The notes under the pieces: generated by a model | Told to the model about the DNA's origin: nothing | What the model saw: only the letters and a program-made list of their open reading frames with translations | The model's database searches: none | DNA from: Ectobius pallidus | Taxonomy: Eukaryota; Arthropoda; Insecta; Blattodea; Ectobiidae | Assembly (NCBI GenBank): GCA_964059195.1 | Contig: CAXKWD010000005.1 | Coordinates: forward strand, 41,183,825 to 41,247,824 | Reading direction: 5' to 3' | Length of the DNA: 64,000 nucleotides | Position numbers and translations under genes: made by a program | In this document: positions 33,984-45,688 of the stretch, one piece after another | How positions within the stretch are numbered: the first letter of the stretch is position 1 | How the letters are laid out: each line of letters starts with the position of its first letter

Positions 33984-36233
33984 ATGCGTTTACGCAACAA
34001 TAAGATTAAGATGCCTGTGAATCCTGTAAATGTTGTAACATGTTCAAGTGCTCCACAGTCACCGCATGAACCCCTACACCCAGTGTCAAATGATCAATCT
34101 AGTTTGCAAAGCAGTGAACTAGAGGATTTAAATGTAAATGTAAGTGATAACTTAACAACAGAAAACCAAGCACAGTCAGCTGTTCCTACAAATACTATGT
34201 CTTGTAACACCGAAATTGCCACTGAAAATGTCAATGCATTACAGCAGATTATGAATGCTATAACTGCCCTGGCAAACCAAAATACTACCCTAAATACAAC
34301 AATTAATTCATTGCAGACTGAATTTAAAACTGAACTAAATAGTCAAATTAATTCATTACAGACTGAATTTAATAGTCAAAACACTACGCTAACTACAACA
34401 ATTAATTCATTGCAGAATGAATTTAATAGTCAAAATACTACACTAAACACAACAATTACTGAACTCAATAGTCAAATGAATTCAATGCAGACTGGAATTA
34501 ATACTCAGTTAACTTCACTACAAACAGAAGTTAATGAAAACTTGAATTCAGAACTGACAGCACAAACAAATAATCTTACTCAGTTAATTCAAAATCATAG
34601 ACAACAGGTTGCTGAAGAATTGATGCAAATCGATTCCCGAGTAACACAGGTTAGTACCCAGGTAGAAGCAGTTCAAACCCAGGTTTGTACACAGGTAGAA
34701 GCAGTTCAAACCCAGATTGGTACACAGGTTGACGGAATTAGAAATCATGTCAGTGCAGTGGAAAGAGAGGTGAGGAGTAACAATACTAGATTGGTATCCC
34801 TGAATTCGGAGTTGGACAGATTGCGTCAAAGGTTAAGGGATCAGGAAGATCGTACTGATAGTACAGTCTTAGTCTCTAACCAAGGCGAAATTGCGTCAGC
34901 TTCCTCTGCTTTCCACGATACACCTACTGACACACCTAACATTCCCCTTCCACCCGCCAGCTTACCAAGATCCGATAACGGATTGAACCATCACACTGCA
35001 GGTAATTCAAATCAAAATAACAATAACAATCATCAAAATTTCAACCCTAGTAATCATATTGGATTTACCCTTAGTCAAAGTGATTTGCCCCTACCCACGT
35101 TCGAAGACAAACAGAAGACTAACCCTGTACGATATCTCCGCGAATTAAAGACCTGTTTCAACTTAAGAAACGTACCTGAACAGTTAAAAATGATTATGAT
35201 AGCCAGGTCATTAAAAGGTAGTGCAGCTCGATGGTTCAATGTTGTTAACGATACTCAGGAATTGAATATGCAGACATTTGAAGAGTCCTTTCTTCGAGAG
35301 TATTGGTCAATCTCTGATCAGGAACGCTTAAAAAATCAGATTTTTCATGGAAGTTTTGACCGTAATAGCGGCCAAAGCTACATGGAATATTTCATTTCCC
35401 TATGTGACTCCAAACAGCTGTTGACCCCTAGCATCGAAGACGAAATTTTCATAAAAGCCCTTTGTTTACACTATCCGTTTTCAATAAAGAACAGTTTAAT
35501 TGTTGCGTGCCCCAAGACAATCCCTGACATGATAGCATTGTTGAAATCCCTACAGGAATCCCCGTTTCCCTCACAGAAGATAAATAAATCTCAGGTTACC
35601 ACTAATAATCAAGGTATAAAAAGAAACATTAATTATGTTCAAACCAAACCCAGTCAAAACGCTTTTGGATGCGAGACGCGGACAGGATCTGCCCAGTTGT
35701 GTGAGGAAAACCAACAAGTAAATGGAAACGAGACTGACGAAATCCCACAAAATAGTTCAAATAGCCCAGGACAGTACTGGAGGAATACGCCATATCAGAG
35801 AGGAAATAGAACTTCTTATTGGAGGAGTAGAAATTTTAGATATCGCCCTTATCATTACAATAATGGAAGAAACTACTCAGGTTTTAACAATGGTTTCAGG
35901 AATAACAATTTTCGATACCAAAACTACAACAATAATTATAACAAAAACCATAATGACTACACACATGATAACTCCTCAGGCTCGAATCAGAACAACAGAA
36001 ATAACTATGGCAGACGACCACACAATGGAACACCCCGCTGGTTCAATAGGACCCAGTACAACCAAGGATTTTTTAGGCCAAGCTTAAGAGGCAGATTTAA
36101 CTCACGGGGACTGAACCGATATGCTAACAATGGACTAAATAACTATAACCAACCTGACACAACAAACAACAATCAAGAAAATGGCAACAATGGCCGCCAG
36201 TCACCACCAACGACGGTTGTTTTAAACGATTAA
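33984..36233 (+). CDS. Gypsy Gag, coiled-coil and Asn-rich, no zinc knuckle
   Basis: 749 residues, long for a gypsy Gag. Residues 1-80 are Ser/Thr/Asn-rich. About 85-300 is a long heptad region made of repeated units (NTTLNTTINSLQTEF, NSQNTTLTTTINSLQ, then QVEAVQTQV) that looks like a coiled coil. About 358-530 is the capsid-like domain (LPLPTFEDKQKTNPVRYL, SLKGSAARWFNVV, FEESFLREYW, ERLKNQIFHGSF). About 560-749 is very rich in Asn, Arg, Tyr and Gly, with no CCHC box, so RNA binding is probably through the basic tail. It assembles element particles. Intact, with no internal stop. Translation can switch frame at 36221-36227, just before the TAA. Confidence 0.9.
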   Translation: MRLRNNKIKMPVNPVNVVTCSSAPQSPHEPLHPVSNDQSSLQSSELEDLNVNVSDNLTTENQAQSAVPTNTMSCNTEIATENVNALQQIMNAITALANQNTTLNTTINSLQTEFKTELNSQINSLQTEFNSQNTTLTTTINSLQNEFNSQNTTLNTTITELNSQMNSMQTGINTQLTSLQTEVNENLNSELTAQTNNLTQLIQNHRQQVAEELMQIDSRVTQVSTQVEAVQTQVCTQVEAVQTQIGTQVDGIRNHVSAVEREVRSNNTRLVSLNSELDRLRQRLRDQEDRTDSTVLVSNQGEIASASSAFHDTPTDTPNIPLPPASLPRSDNGLNHHTAGNSNQNNNNNHQNFNPSNHIGFTLSQSDLPLPTFEDKQKTNPVRYLRELKTCFNLRNVPEQLKMIMIARSLKGSAARWFNVVNDTQELNMQTFEESFLREYWSISDQERLKNQIFHGSFDRNSGQSYMEYFISLCDSKQLLTPSIEDEIFIKALCLHYPFSIKNSLIVACPKTIPDMIALLKSLQESPFPSQKINKSQVTTNNQGIKRNINYVQTKPSQNAFGCETRTGSAQLCEENQQVNGNETDEIPQNSSNSPGQYWRNTPYQRGNRTSYWRSRNFRYRPYHYNNGRNYSGFNNGFRNNNFRYQNYNNNYNKNHNDYTHDNSSGSNQNNRNNYGRRPHNGTPRWFNRTQYNQGFFRPSLRGRFNSRGLNRYANNGLNNYNQPDTTNNNQENGNNGRQSPPTTVVLND
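36221..36227 (+). promoter_or_regulatory. -1 ribosomal frameshift heptamer TTTAAAC
   Basis: In the gag frame the codons are GTT TTA AAC GAT TAA, so the heptamer is in the required T TTA AAC phase. Slipping back one base gives CGA TTA AGG GCG and enters an open frame of about 200 codons (36227-36835). Downstream, AGGGC (36232-36236) and GCCCT could pair across a GC-rich loop as a stimulatory stem. The heptamer identity, phase and position next to the stop make a functional site likely; structure is inferred. Confidence 0.8.
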
Positions 36234-36835
36234 GGGCGCCATTGGAACCTCGCAAAAGGGGCCCTGCAGTTCTAAGGAACAATAATGGAGGTACAGCTAA
36301 TAAAATCATGAAACTATCAGATGAAGCACTCAGGTCTACACCACACTCAGTACAAGACTCTAAAGCCTACAAACAAGCTTTGTCACCAACTGTAACACAA
36401 CACAAACCCAGTGCACTTAGTAAGAAAGGATTTCCTAATGCCGCCGTGCATGCTATAAGTAGCATGGTGTGCAAAAGCAATTTAGGGTTAAATAGTGCAA
36501 AACATAATCCAATTGCAGTAAACAACCAGAATGACACTAATGGTGTTTCTGTTAACAAGAAAACGGAGAACCACAAAACAGGAAATCACAACAATGCAAT
36601 TTTTCACAACAATGAAATTGTTCGTGATAAAGTTGCAACCATACATAACACCACTATAACAAACAAACTTTCTAAAACAAACAACACAACACCTCATGTT
36701 CTTACAGTCAACAATGGAGTGGACAACAATACTGTAGTAAACAATGACTGTACAACAACTGATTTTCACAACAATACAGACATTCTTGGAGTTGCAACGC
36801 ACTCAAGCCATTACACTGATTTTACCTGTATGTAA
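36227..36835 (+). CDS. Gag-Pol linker, Asn/Thr/His-rich
   Basis: About 200 codons open in the -1 frame after the slippery site, starting RLRAPLEPRKRG and ending DFTCM before TAA at 36833. Composition is dominated by Asn, Thr, His and Val (for example KTENHKTGNHNN), with no catalytic motif, so it is probably a spacer between Gag and protease. Protease continues in a different frame near 36800, so this copy needs a further frame change there, which I take as a mutation. Confidence 0.65.
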   Translation, partial: RLRAPLEPRKRGPAVLRNNNGGTANKIMKLSDEALRSTPHSVQDSKAYKQALSPTVTQHKPSALSKKGFPNAAVHAISSMVCKSNLGLNSAKHNPIAVNNQNDTNGVSVNKKTENHKTGNHNNAIFHNNEIVRDKVATIHNTTITNKLSKTNNTTPHVLTVNNGVDNNTVVNNDCTTTDFHNNTDILGVATHSSHYTDFTCM

Positions 36836-37140
36836 TATGTCTGCACTTTTAGCAGCAGGCCAAACAAGATTTAAAATACGACACCAATGTTTCGTACCTT
36901 TAAACATAGCCGGTCATACGGTGGAAGTTCTATTCCTTGTAATAACAGGATTGAATTTACCATTAATTTGTAGGCAGTGAAGTTTTTAGACAGCTGGAAG
37001 CTATCATTGACTTTAGAAACGAAAATTTCGCTTTTATTGGAAATGACAGGCAGGAACTAATTGTACCGTTCCGGAGGCCAGCCCCCCTTCCATGCACAGC
37101 AGGCGATTGTGAACCTGACCTTCAGGAAGAGACCTTCTTC
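36790..37140 (+). pseudogene. Gypsy protease, frameshifted, active-site Asp absent
   Basis: Aspartic protease part of pol. TRFKIRHQCFVPLNIAGHTV and EVLFLVITGLNLPLI fit the retropepsin start, but the position expected to read D-T/S-G reads I-T-G, so the catalytic Asp is missing. Near 36967 the frame shifts and continues GSEVFRQLEAIIDFRNENFAF, IGNDRQELIVPF. The protease therefore cannot be made as one active chain from this copy. Confidence 0.7.
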
Positions 37141-40050
37141 GTGGAAACTATCAATACATACCCCCAACCCCTTATACAGCTCACACAAGACGACCATTCA
37201 CAACAAACACTCACCCCACTTCTGTCTTCTCAAACAGAACAGATGCAACACTTAACTTCAGAAGTGGATGTAAATATTCAAAACATTATGACGAGTTCTG
37301 AGATAGATTCGCTTATAGTGGCCAAAGTAAGCGAGACTCAGGGCTTGGATACACACGCTAAGCAAGATTTATTAGGTATACTGAGTAAACATAAGGATTT
37401 GTTTACCAATAAAATTGGAAAATGTAATCTGTATACTCACCGAATAAATCGACGCTCTACCACTGTGATACGACACAAACCGAGACCCATACCATTAAGT
37501 TTAAGAGCCAAAGTAACTGCTGTTATACAAAACATGTGGGATCAGGGAATCATTGAAGACTCTATGAGCAACCATAGCAATCCTTTATGAATCGTAATAA
37601 AGCCCTCAGGCGATATTCGCTTAACGATCGACGCTCGTACCCTGAACAATGACTGTCAGGAGGACAACTATAAACCGTTGACTTCCGACGAGTTATTGTC
37701 TAGAGCAAAAGAAGGAAATTATTTCTCTTCTACCGACCTAAACTCAGCTTTTTGGCAAATCCCTTTAGACCCAGAATCACGCGATTTGACCAGTTTTAAT
37801 TTTCAAGGACGACATTTCCGCTTCTGTCGCGTTCCATTCGGCTGTCGCACGTCTTCAGCCGCACTGCTACGTGCGTTAGCCTTAACTTTCAATTGGAGCA
37901 GAAACCCCTTCATAATCCCCTACCTAGATGACATTTTGATTGCGTCATATTCAATAGCAGATCACATGGATCACATAGACCAGACCTTAGGTAAGCTAAG
38001 AAGAGCAGGATTCACCCTTAATATCTCCAAGTGCCATTTCTTTCAGCGAGAGGTAAAATTTCTCGGATATATTATATCCGGGGAAGATTTCCGTATCGAC
38101 GACGAAAAGGTGGCAGCCATCTTGCAAATTCCAGCCCCTAAGAATCAAAAACAATTACGATCTTTCCTTGGCGTCTGCCAGTATCAGGCCCGATTTGTAC
38201 AAAACTATGCCCAAGAAATTTTCCCCCTAAAGCCTCTTTTGCGGAAGGCCCAGAAATGGGAATGGACAAAGGAACACGATGCGGCCTTCATTAAGGTTAA
38301 GCAGCTGTTCGCGGAGTCTATCCGTCTGCAAAAGCCCGATGATTCAATTCCGTATTTCATAGCCTGTGACGCAAGTGCACGTGGGATAGGTAGCATTTTA
38401 TTCCAAGTGAAAGACGGCGAAAAACGCCTAATAGCCACTGCAAGCAAAGGCTTGAACACCACCCAGTCCAGGATGTACCCTACCGAATTGGAAGTATACG
38501 CAGTTTATGAAGCCTTAAACAAATACAAACATTACATATATGACCGCAAAGTAACAGTATTGTGCGACCACATGAGTCTGAGTTTTATCAATCAGTGCAA
38601 GCTAAGCAATTCCAGAGTGTCAAGGCTTATCAGCGCCATATCCAGATACAATATAGAAATAAAGCACATAAAAGGATCTGAAAACAAACTCCCGGACCTA
38701 CTATCTCGTTTGCCCAGCCATCCAGGCATAGCCAGTATGGAAGGACAGGTTGAGAAACAGGTCAAGATCATGAGGATCACAGTCAATGACAAGTACAAGC
38801 TCAATAATAAATTAGCAAATTTAGTGACACTTCAGAACGATGATGAATACCTTTCATCTATTCGGCCTAAGCTGCAGGGCATCCCCGATTCAAATTCCAA
38901 TCCGGCATGCGGCAGTGACAACCAGAAAACCATTGCATTGCACAACAATGTAATATACAAACTTTGTGGACTAGAAACCCCTACTTGGAAACCATATGTA
39001 CCGAAAGCTTTGGAACATGACATAATTGCAAGCTATCACGAGAACTTAGCTCACAGCGGTACTGATCTAATGATAAATGCAATAAGTGACCATTTTTTCA
39101 TTAAACAGTTAGGACGAAAAGTGAGACTGTATGTCAGTACCTGTCACTTATGTCAAACCGGAAAGAATAAAAACACCGCTTACGAAACTGAGATACACTC
39201 TGTAGAATCAACAGCACCAAATCAATTAATATGCGGAGACATATTGGGACCTCTCATACGTAGTAACTTTGGTAATCAATATGTTTTTGTTTTGGTTGAT
39301 GTATTCAGCAAATTAGTAGCCTTGTATCCCATAAGAGATTTATCAACAAAGATTTGCTTAATGAAGATGCAAGAATATGTCAATACATACGGACAGATAT
39401 CCAGTTGCCTGACAGATAACGCCTCAATCTTCTCTAGCCGAAAATGGACAGATGGCTTAAGTAGGCTAGGAATTAAGACATTACATTCGTCAAATTATAA
39501 CCCCCAAACCAACATTCCTGAACGATATATCAAACAGGTTATATCTTATCTACGCTTACTCACACACAGACAGCACAAGAATTGGTATCGGTACTTAAAA
39601 CCTATACAGGCAATGTTGAATGAAACGAGGCACCAAGTCACAAAAGAAATTCCTTTGGAAGTAGTGAAACAATGTAAAGTTGGACCCCTTTTTTCAAACA
39701 CCCCACCCGTTCTGAACACATGTGAGAAATCTGACATTGAAGTGTGTCAAGCCATTCTTCAAAGGTTACAAAAGCGATGGATGAAAAGGAAGGAGAAACC
39801 CCGCAAGAAAAGAAAGAAATGGAATCCCAAACTAGGAGACTACGTACTACTTAGACAAAACGTACTATCCAACAGACTCCAAAACAAACAACGTAAATTT
39901 TCTTTAATCTTCAGAGGACCATTAGTCATAAATGCAAAATTTAGTACAGACACTTTTGAGTTAAAAGAAGTCAAGAAACCCCATAAAATTGTTGGCAGAT
40001 ATCGTAAGCAATTATTGAGGCCATATCACGTGATGTCACGGATTGTTTGA
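37141..40050 (+). pseudogene. Gypsy pol: RT, RNase H, integrase, one nonsense codon
   Basis: One frame from the protease end to 40050, broken only by TGA at 37588-37590 (NPL-stop-IVIKPSGDIRL, where Trp is usual). Numbering from 37678: RT palm with SSTDLNSAFWQIPL (17-30) and the catalytic YLDD (82-85); RNase H with FIACDASARGIG (Asp 231) and LCDHMSL; integrase zinc finger His454, His459, Cys489, Cys492; integrase core Asp521, Asp580 and Glu615 (34 residues between the last two). A Lys/Arg-rich tail follows. Apart from the TGA and the upstream breaks, every catalytic residue of RT and integrase is in place, so decay is slight and recent. The family is Ty3/gypsy from domain order and RT motifs. 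Confidence 0.9.
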
Positions 40051-41593
40051 GAATCAAAGCATAAGAGGTAAATTTTGCTCTTAATCAATGAACTGGAATC
40101 GAAAAAGGACTACGAGAATGGAATGTAAAATACTTTAGCGTGATCCTTCTCAGATCTATGTTTCATTTTTACGTAAATTACGAATGTATTAATTTAAGGT
40201 AATATGATGAAGCCCTCATTTTATAAGTAAACACTGAAAGACAATACCGATACAAGAATTACCTCATATAATGAAGTGATTTTTGCAGTGTTTCCTTGGA
40301 GACGAATAAGTGTGTGTACAGCCTTTTTCCGACTAAAATTGTATATATTAAGAAGTGACGTGCAGATTCCCCTCTGAATTAGACTGAAGGAAATGAAACA
40401 TCGATTTGACTTAGGATAATCACACTAGTATTTGATTTAATTAGTTAAGGAAATTTTAGTTACACTTATTGAAAACATTGAATTAATTTTTATAATTACA
40501 TATAACACTTGGGTTAAAGAGTTAAGACTTATAAATGAATAAGTATTTTACTATCATGCATATTCAATTTAGTATCCTCCCTACAACCTCACACCAATCA
40601 AATATAAGGTATAAAATGAAGATCAAAGAGATAAATAAAGAGTTATGAAAAGTGAATTCAAGAGTATGAAAGATTATAAATGAATAAAGGTAAGAAATAA
40701 GTCGACGAAGAAAAATGAGCAAAGTATATGACAGGGAAGGAATCCACTGCCAAAGAAGTGAAAAAGGTCACTAATGAGATAGAAAATGTATTAGAATGGA
40801 GATAAGGCAAGTACTTATAATTATCATGCTAAGAAAATGTTGATTGATATTTTAATTATGGTATTATTGATTGTGTAGGAGTGAGTATGCATTTGAACAT
40901 GATATTACAAAATAAGCAAAATAAATTTATTCGAATGAATATGATATCTGAAGAACAGAAGAAAGAAAATAGTACATTTTTATTTGTGTAATTAAACATA
41001 AAGTGTGAAAGATAAAAATAATCAAATCCCATTGTGTGTTAAATGAAATTTTATGTATTTGACGGTAAGTAATTAAGTGTAATTAGTGTATTGTTTTATT
41101 ATGTGAAGAACAGTGATGTACCAGAAATGAGTTACAACCAGTTAAGAAGACTATTATCAAGTAATTCAATGTAACAAAGATTTTATTTTATTAGGTAAAA
41201 AAAAAAAAAGAGAAAGACACGTACCAGAAGTAAGTACAATTAAGTGAAAAAGACGGGTATCAGCTAATTGAATGTAAAAGTGTATGATTTAACAATGTTT
41301 ATATTTTAAGAATTTTAATGTGAAAACCATATATTTTTTTTTTTGTCGTCGAGGAAGAATACAGAATACAGAATACAGAATACAGAATACAGAATACAGA
41401 TAAAAGAGAAAAGATAACGGATAAGAAATAACAGAATATTCATAATGACAAAATTCGAAATAATAAATTAATATACGAACTGATTGAGAGATTTTGGATG
41501 CGAGACTAACGAAAAATTTTTAAAATTATTTATAATCGAATTTTCCAAATACCAATTATTTCATAATTTTAATAATTGTTACGTTCGGACATT
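40051..41593. other. Gypsy 3' untranslated region
   Basis: AT-rich and A-rich, no open frame of note, hence no env gene. It contains the heptanucleotide array at 41355-41400. Confidence 0.7.
41355..41400. repeat. (GAATACA)n array
   Basis: Six or so tandem copies of the 7-bp unit GAATACA within the gypsy 3' region. Confidence 0.95.
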
Positions 41594-42909
41594 TGTGGCC
41601 GATCAGTTCATATAGACTTATATAAAATACATTCCACGGACAATATTTGAACTTCCCGCAACATTATCGACTACTAAAAATGACCATTACGCCTAGACTA
41701 TTACAATGACCATAAAACAAATTACATGACAAGACAGAGGACATTTACACGGACAATTTGATATGCAACACGACCATCTGAATCAAAAGACATTAACTGC
41801 AATTACAAATAATTAATCAAACGATTAATTATTAACACGACAACATAGAAAATTACATCATTCAAAGTGTAATCAAGAAAGCAATACAACTACACTTATA
41901 AAAGACAATAGTGACAAATACTTTATGAATTATTAACTAAATAGAGGAATACAATGCATTGAGGGCGGTACTTTTCTGTCTGGAAAAGACCACTGACGCC
42001 ACCATTAGCTTGACATTGACATATGTGTTTCTCCCCCAAATCTCACTCCATTTTAACGACAAATATTTTAAACACTAGCAGACGACCTAGCTAATTCCCA
42101 ATCACAAGAGACAAAGCTAACTGACAGAACCAATGGAAATGCAAGAATATTTTAACACAGAAACATATTAACAGGAACATGAGCAAGGAACGCCGACTTG
42201 CGACTTATACTCCGAGGTAACGACTACGAAACTGGAAGACATGGATTGAAGGGACACGGACATTATTTTTGTAGACGAAATAAGAGGTAGGAATATTGAC
42301 TTTTATACAATGAAATAGTAACGAATACGAATATTGATTTTATACCGACTTTTCCAGTAATACTGTCGAGGATATAAATTTATATAAAGAAACAAGAAAA
42401 GATTATAAATATTATTTTTGTATTGTGAAGTGAAAAGAATATATACCGCCATAAGATAAATAACGTAAAATTCCTGCGATAAAACGTGCAGATGTTAGAA
42501 GGATAATAAATAACCTAAAGTGATTTTGGCGACGACGAAGTAACTAGATAAAGGCATTATATAAAGTAACCGTATTCTTCCTCCCGACATATTCCGATAA
42601 TTACAGACTAAGTGACAAAATTAAGAACAAAATAAACTTACAAATATTATTCAAGTACATAACCAATTGACATCATTTCACGACCCATCATTTCCTAGGC
42701 TTATATCCTGTATTAGCTTCGTCGAGCACGGCCCTAGAAAGAGATCTCGCTCTACCAACTGAGTAAGCACTAGCTGGACAATATATTTATTGATAATGTA
42801 AGAATTAAAAAGAAAGGCGCTCATATAAATCAACGAACCCCTAGCAATCAGTTATAAATTGGTCACTCAACTCTAGGCCAATTCAACGACACCTTAACCA
42901 ACGGGTACA
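41594..42909 (+). repeat. 3' LTR of gypsy element
   Basis: Same length as the 5' LTR. Followed by ATAT, the target duplication. The bases just before it (GTTACGTTCGGACAT) are not a polypurine tract. Confidence 0.97.
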
Positions 42910-43162
42910 ATATACAGCAGGAAATGCATTACACTTTAATTAGAAATTAGCATCTATATCTTTTATCAAAACGGAGATTGCCTGGTTTGCTAATAAACCC
43001 CTCATTTATAATTTTAAATTAAATTAATTTGATTTCTCGAATCCATGCATAAAATCAAATAAAACACGAAAAGGTATTTCTCAATATTACTATTGCCCAG
43101 ATCTTGTTACTAACTAGAAAATTTTAATTAAAATTACTAGCTAATTTGGCACATTAATTATT

Positions 43163-43410
43163 AGACCGCCAGAGTGGTCTAATGATGAACGTTGCTGAGT
43201 GGGAACCCGTAAGTCTTGGTTCGATCACCGGTATCTTCTTGATTTTTCTGAATTAAGGATTCCTGAAAGGAGTGCACTCAGCCTCGTGATACCGAATGAG
43301 TAGATACTAGACAACATCAGCATGCTGATCACAAGCCCCCAATCTGCCTATGGTAGATGACGGATGGTAGGCCTGGTAGGAATGTAGCGCCATGGACTTT
43401 AGTTTATATT
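43163..43410 (+). mobile_element. tRNA-derived SINE
   Basis: The head has an A-box-like GAGTGGTCTAATGATGAACG and the B box TTGGTTCGATCACC. The tail contains CATGCTGATCACAAGCCCCC, AGATGACGGATGG and GTAGCGCCATGG. It is the same family as the copy at 59262-59557, which shares the tail. Confidence 0.7.
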
Positions 43411-44324
43411 ATCGTTGACAGTGAAATGATTAAAGCAAACTTTCAGAAAAACTCTTCTTGAAAGATGTTCACATTGCATACCCTTATGTAAGTCCATATT
43501 TTACGTATTTTGTACATAATTATTCTAAAATTATAATGTCTAACTCTAATGTTGCTAAACACATTCTAAACATCTGAAATAGCCGAATGATTATTGCGGG
43601 AGCGAAAGACTAGATACAGATGTTCATTAATAAAGTATTCACCTCCTTCCTATAGAATATAAGAACTTTTAATGTTGCTCTTATCCGAAGACAGAAAGTT
43701 GCACCATTATTAGCTCAGTTAAGCTTAAATAATTTACCTTCGCTCCAAGTTTCGCTTTCATTTAATGGTGGTTTCCGCGTCTAACAGATCTTGCTAGACG
43801 AACACGACTGGTCTTGTAGATGAGATAGCTAAGCTTGTGGCATATGCAACCGTGCAATTTCTGAGGAGTCTACTTAGGCCTATATTCGTTTCGAAGGCGG
43901 CCCTGTTAGGCCCGGGCAGTGTGGGTCGCTTAAAGATCCCAAAAAGGGAGAGGTAAAACTAAGGTAAAGAAAGAAGAAAGAATTATTAAAGCATTAAATT
44001 AAATTGAACAAATTAGACCTTGCGTAACAAAGAAGTTATATATTTCATTTATTTTATTTATGTTGCAATTTCAATTTATATGAAAAAAAGAAAGATGATC
44101 TTATTCCACATAGGCCTATTTACTAGATGTTCGGAGTATCAACAGTTGTTTGTGTTTACTTGGAGATAAAAATTCCCATAATCTTCCATGACATAGTTCG
44201 TCATGGTTCTAACGCTTTCGACCCAGTTATTAAGTATAATGAAAAGCCGGAACGTCACCAATTACATATTTATAAACTGATAACATTGTAAGGATAGTTA
44301 TTCATTCTCAACAAGGCGCTTATT
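43411..44324. other. Unassigned DNA
   Basis: No coding or element ends recognised. Confidence 0.5.
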
Positions 44325-45671
44325 AAGTGCCAGTATGGTACTTTATGAGATTGTGTGTGGGGACGAAAAATGTCTGTCCGTCTGTCTGTCCGTCCGTCCG
44401 TCCGTCCGTCCGTCCGTCCGTGTGTCTGTACGCGCCATTAGTCAAATAAGCTTTTTCGGATTTTCATGAAACTTGGAAAACACATTTATAATGTCTATGG
44501 GAAGAACCCTATTGATATTGAACAAAATCGGTTCACCGGTACCGGAGTAATGCCCAATTTAGTGCCTATTTTAATAGATTGTGGCGCCTTTCTAAAAGAA
44601 TGGCGCCATAACTCAAATACGCTGTATCGGATTTCCATGAATCTTGGTATACGCATTTATGACGTCCATGAAAAGTGCCCTGTTGAATTCTAACCTAATC
44701 TGTTGACCGGTACCGGAGTAAAACCCAATTTAGTGTTTATTTTAAAGGCGCAATAACTCAAATACGCTTTATCGGATATTTATGAAACTTCGTATACGCA
44801 TTTATAATGTCCATGGGAAGATGTCTGTTGATATTCAACCAAATCGGTTGGTCAGTACCGGAATAATGCCCAATTTAGTGCCTTATATGTTAATATATGA
44901 GAAGTCGCGATAGCTCAAATATGCTTTATTGGATTTTCCTGAAACTTTGTATACCCATTTATAATGTACATGGGAAGACGTCTACTGATATTGGACCAAA
45001 TCGGTAAACCAGTACCGGAGTAAAACCCAATTTAGTGTCTATTTTAAAGACGCGGTAACTCAAATACGCTTTACCGGATTTTTATGAAACTTGGTATACA
45101 CATTTATAATGCTCATGGGAAGACGTCTATTGATAATGGATAAAATCGGCTTACCCGTTTCGGAGCAATGCTCAATTTAGTGCCTATTTTATGTTAATAT
45201 ACGTGTTCGAAAGAATTTATAAAAAAAATCAAATCAGTTATCTTGACAACATAGCCTATTGTTTTACTGTGATCTTATAAGGCTTTGGAAATTAAAATAC
45301 AGTTAGCTATGACCAAAAACACTATTGTTTTACATGCGCTTATCCAACTAGACCGTTAAACTGACCCAGGTTGCCGAAATGGTAACGTCTTGGCCTCACA
45401 TTCTGGAGTTCCGTGGTTCAAATCCCGAAACCGGCCAATTTGACTTTTTTTTTCATGTGAGTGTGCGATTGTCAAGATATCACAAATCTGTACAGTTCAG
45501 CTGATGCTGGAAGATTTTAATCTGATTAAAAAAAAAACTAGACCTTTGTTCTTCCGTAAGCCCTGCTTAATGAATAAATCTGGAGCTTAACTTGGAAATC
45601 AATTAAAAAAAACGTATTCAGCATATCATAATTGCAGTCATAACTGATTAAACAAAAATATACTGGCACTT
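44325..45671 (+). repeat. TIR repeat family, copy B
   Basis: Bounded by AAGTGCCAGTAT (44325) and its complement ATACTGGCACTT (45660-45671). From left to right: a (GTCC)n array (44372-44420), about five tandem units of 144-158 bp each with CGGTACCGGAGTAA and CTTTATCGGATTTTCATGAA, a unique spacer, a tRNA-like module (45361-45437), and the right end. Homology with the other copies continues past the right TIR (GTAACATCAGTTTACC). The reading MKLGKHIYNVYGKNPIDIEQ is an artefact of the unit, not a gene. Same layout in inverse orientation at 62652-63693. Confidence 0.8.
45361..45437 (+). other. tRNA-like (Pol III-type) module inside copy B
   Basis: Has GTTGCCGAAATGGTAACG (A-box-like) and GTGGTTCAAATCCCGAAACC (B-box-like), spaced as in tRNA-derived SINE heads. 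Nearly the same module occurs reversed at 62899-62972. No complete cloverleaf. Confidence 0.55.
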
Positions 45672-45688
45672 TTTTACATCAGTTTACC

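Larger units (their letters stand above)
32112..42909 (+). mobile_element. Full-length Ty3/gypsy retrotransposon
   Basis: 10,798 bp bounded by two 1316-bp LTRs (32112-33427 and 41594-42909), each beginning TGTGG and ending TACA, and flanked by the 4-bp duplication ATAT (32108-32111 and 42910-42913). Domain order is leader, gag, frameshift, Asn/Thr-rich linker, protease, RT, RNase H, integrase, so Ty3/gypsy. There is no env: 40051-41593 has no long frame. The LTRs differ at two positions by eye, so insertion was recent, yet pol is broken. The 3' LTR lacks an adjacent polypurine tract. Confidence 0.95.

Noticed and set aside
36488..36802. Minus-strand frames inside the gypsy linker
   Set aside because: Shadow frames of the Asn/Thr-rich sense strand (Cys/Val-rich complement).
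40051..41593. env gene of the gypsy element
   Set aside because: No long frame, signal peptide or transmembrane segment in this interval.
44466..44693. Open frame MKLGKHIYNVYGKNPIDIEQ and its counterparts near 62294 and 63278
   Set aside because: These are translations of the GGTACCGG tandem repeat units and the GGAC array; they recur on the minus strand of other copies and have no protein character.
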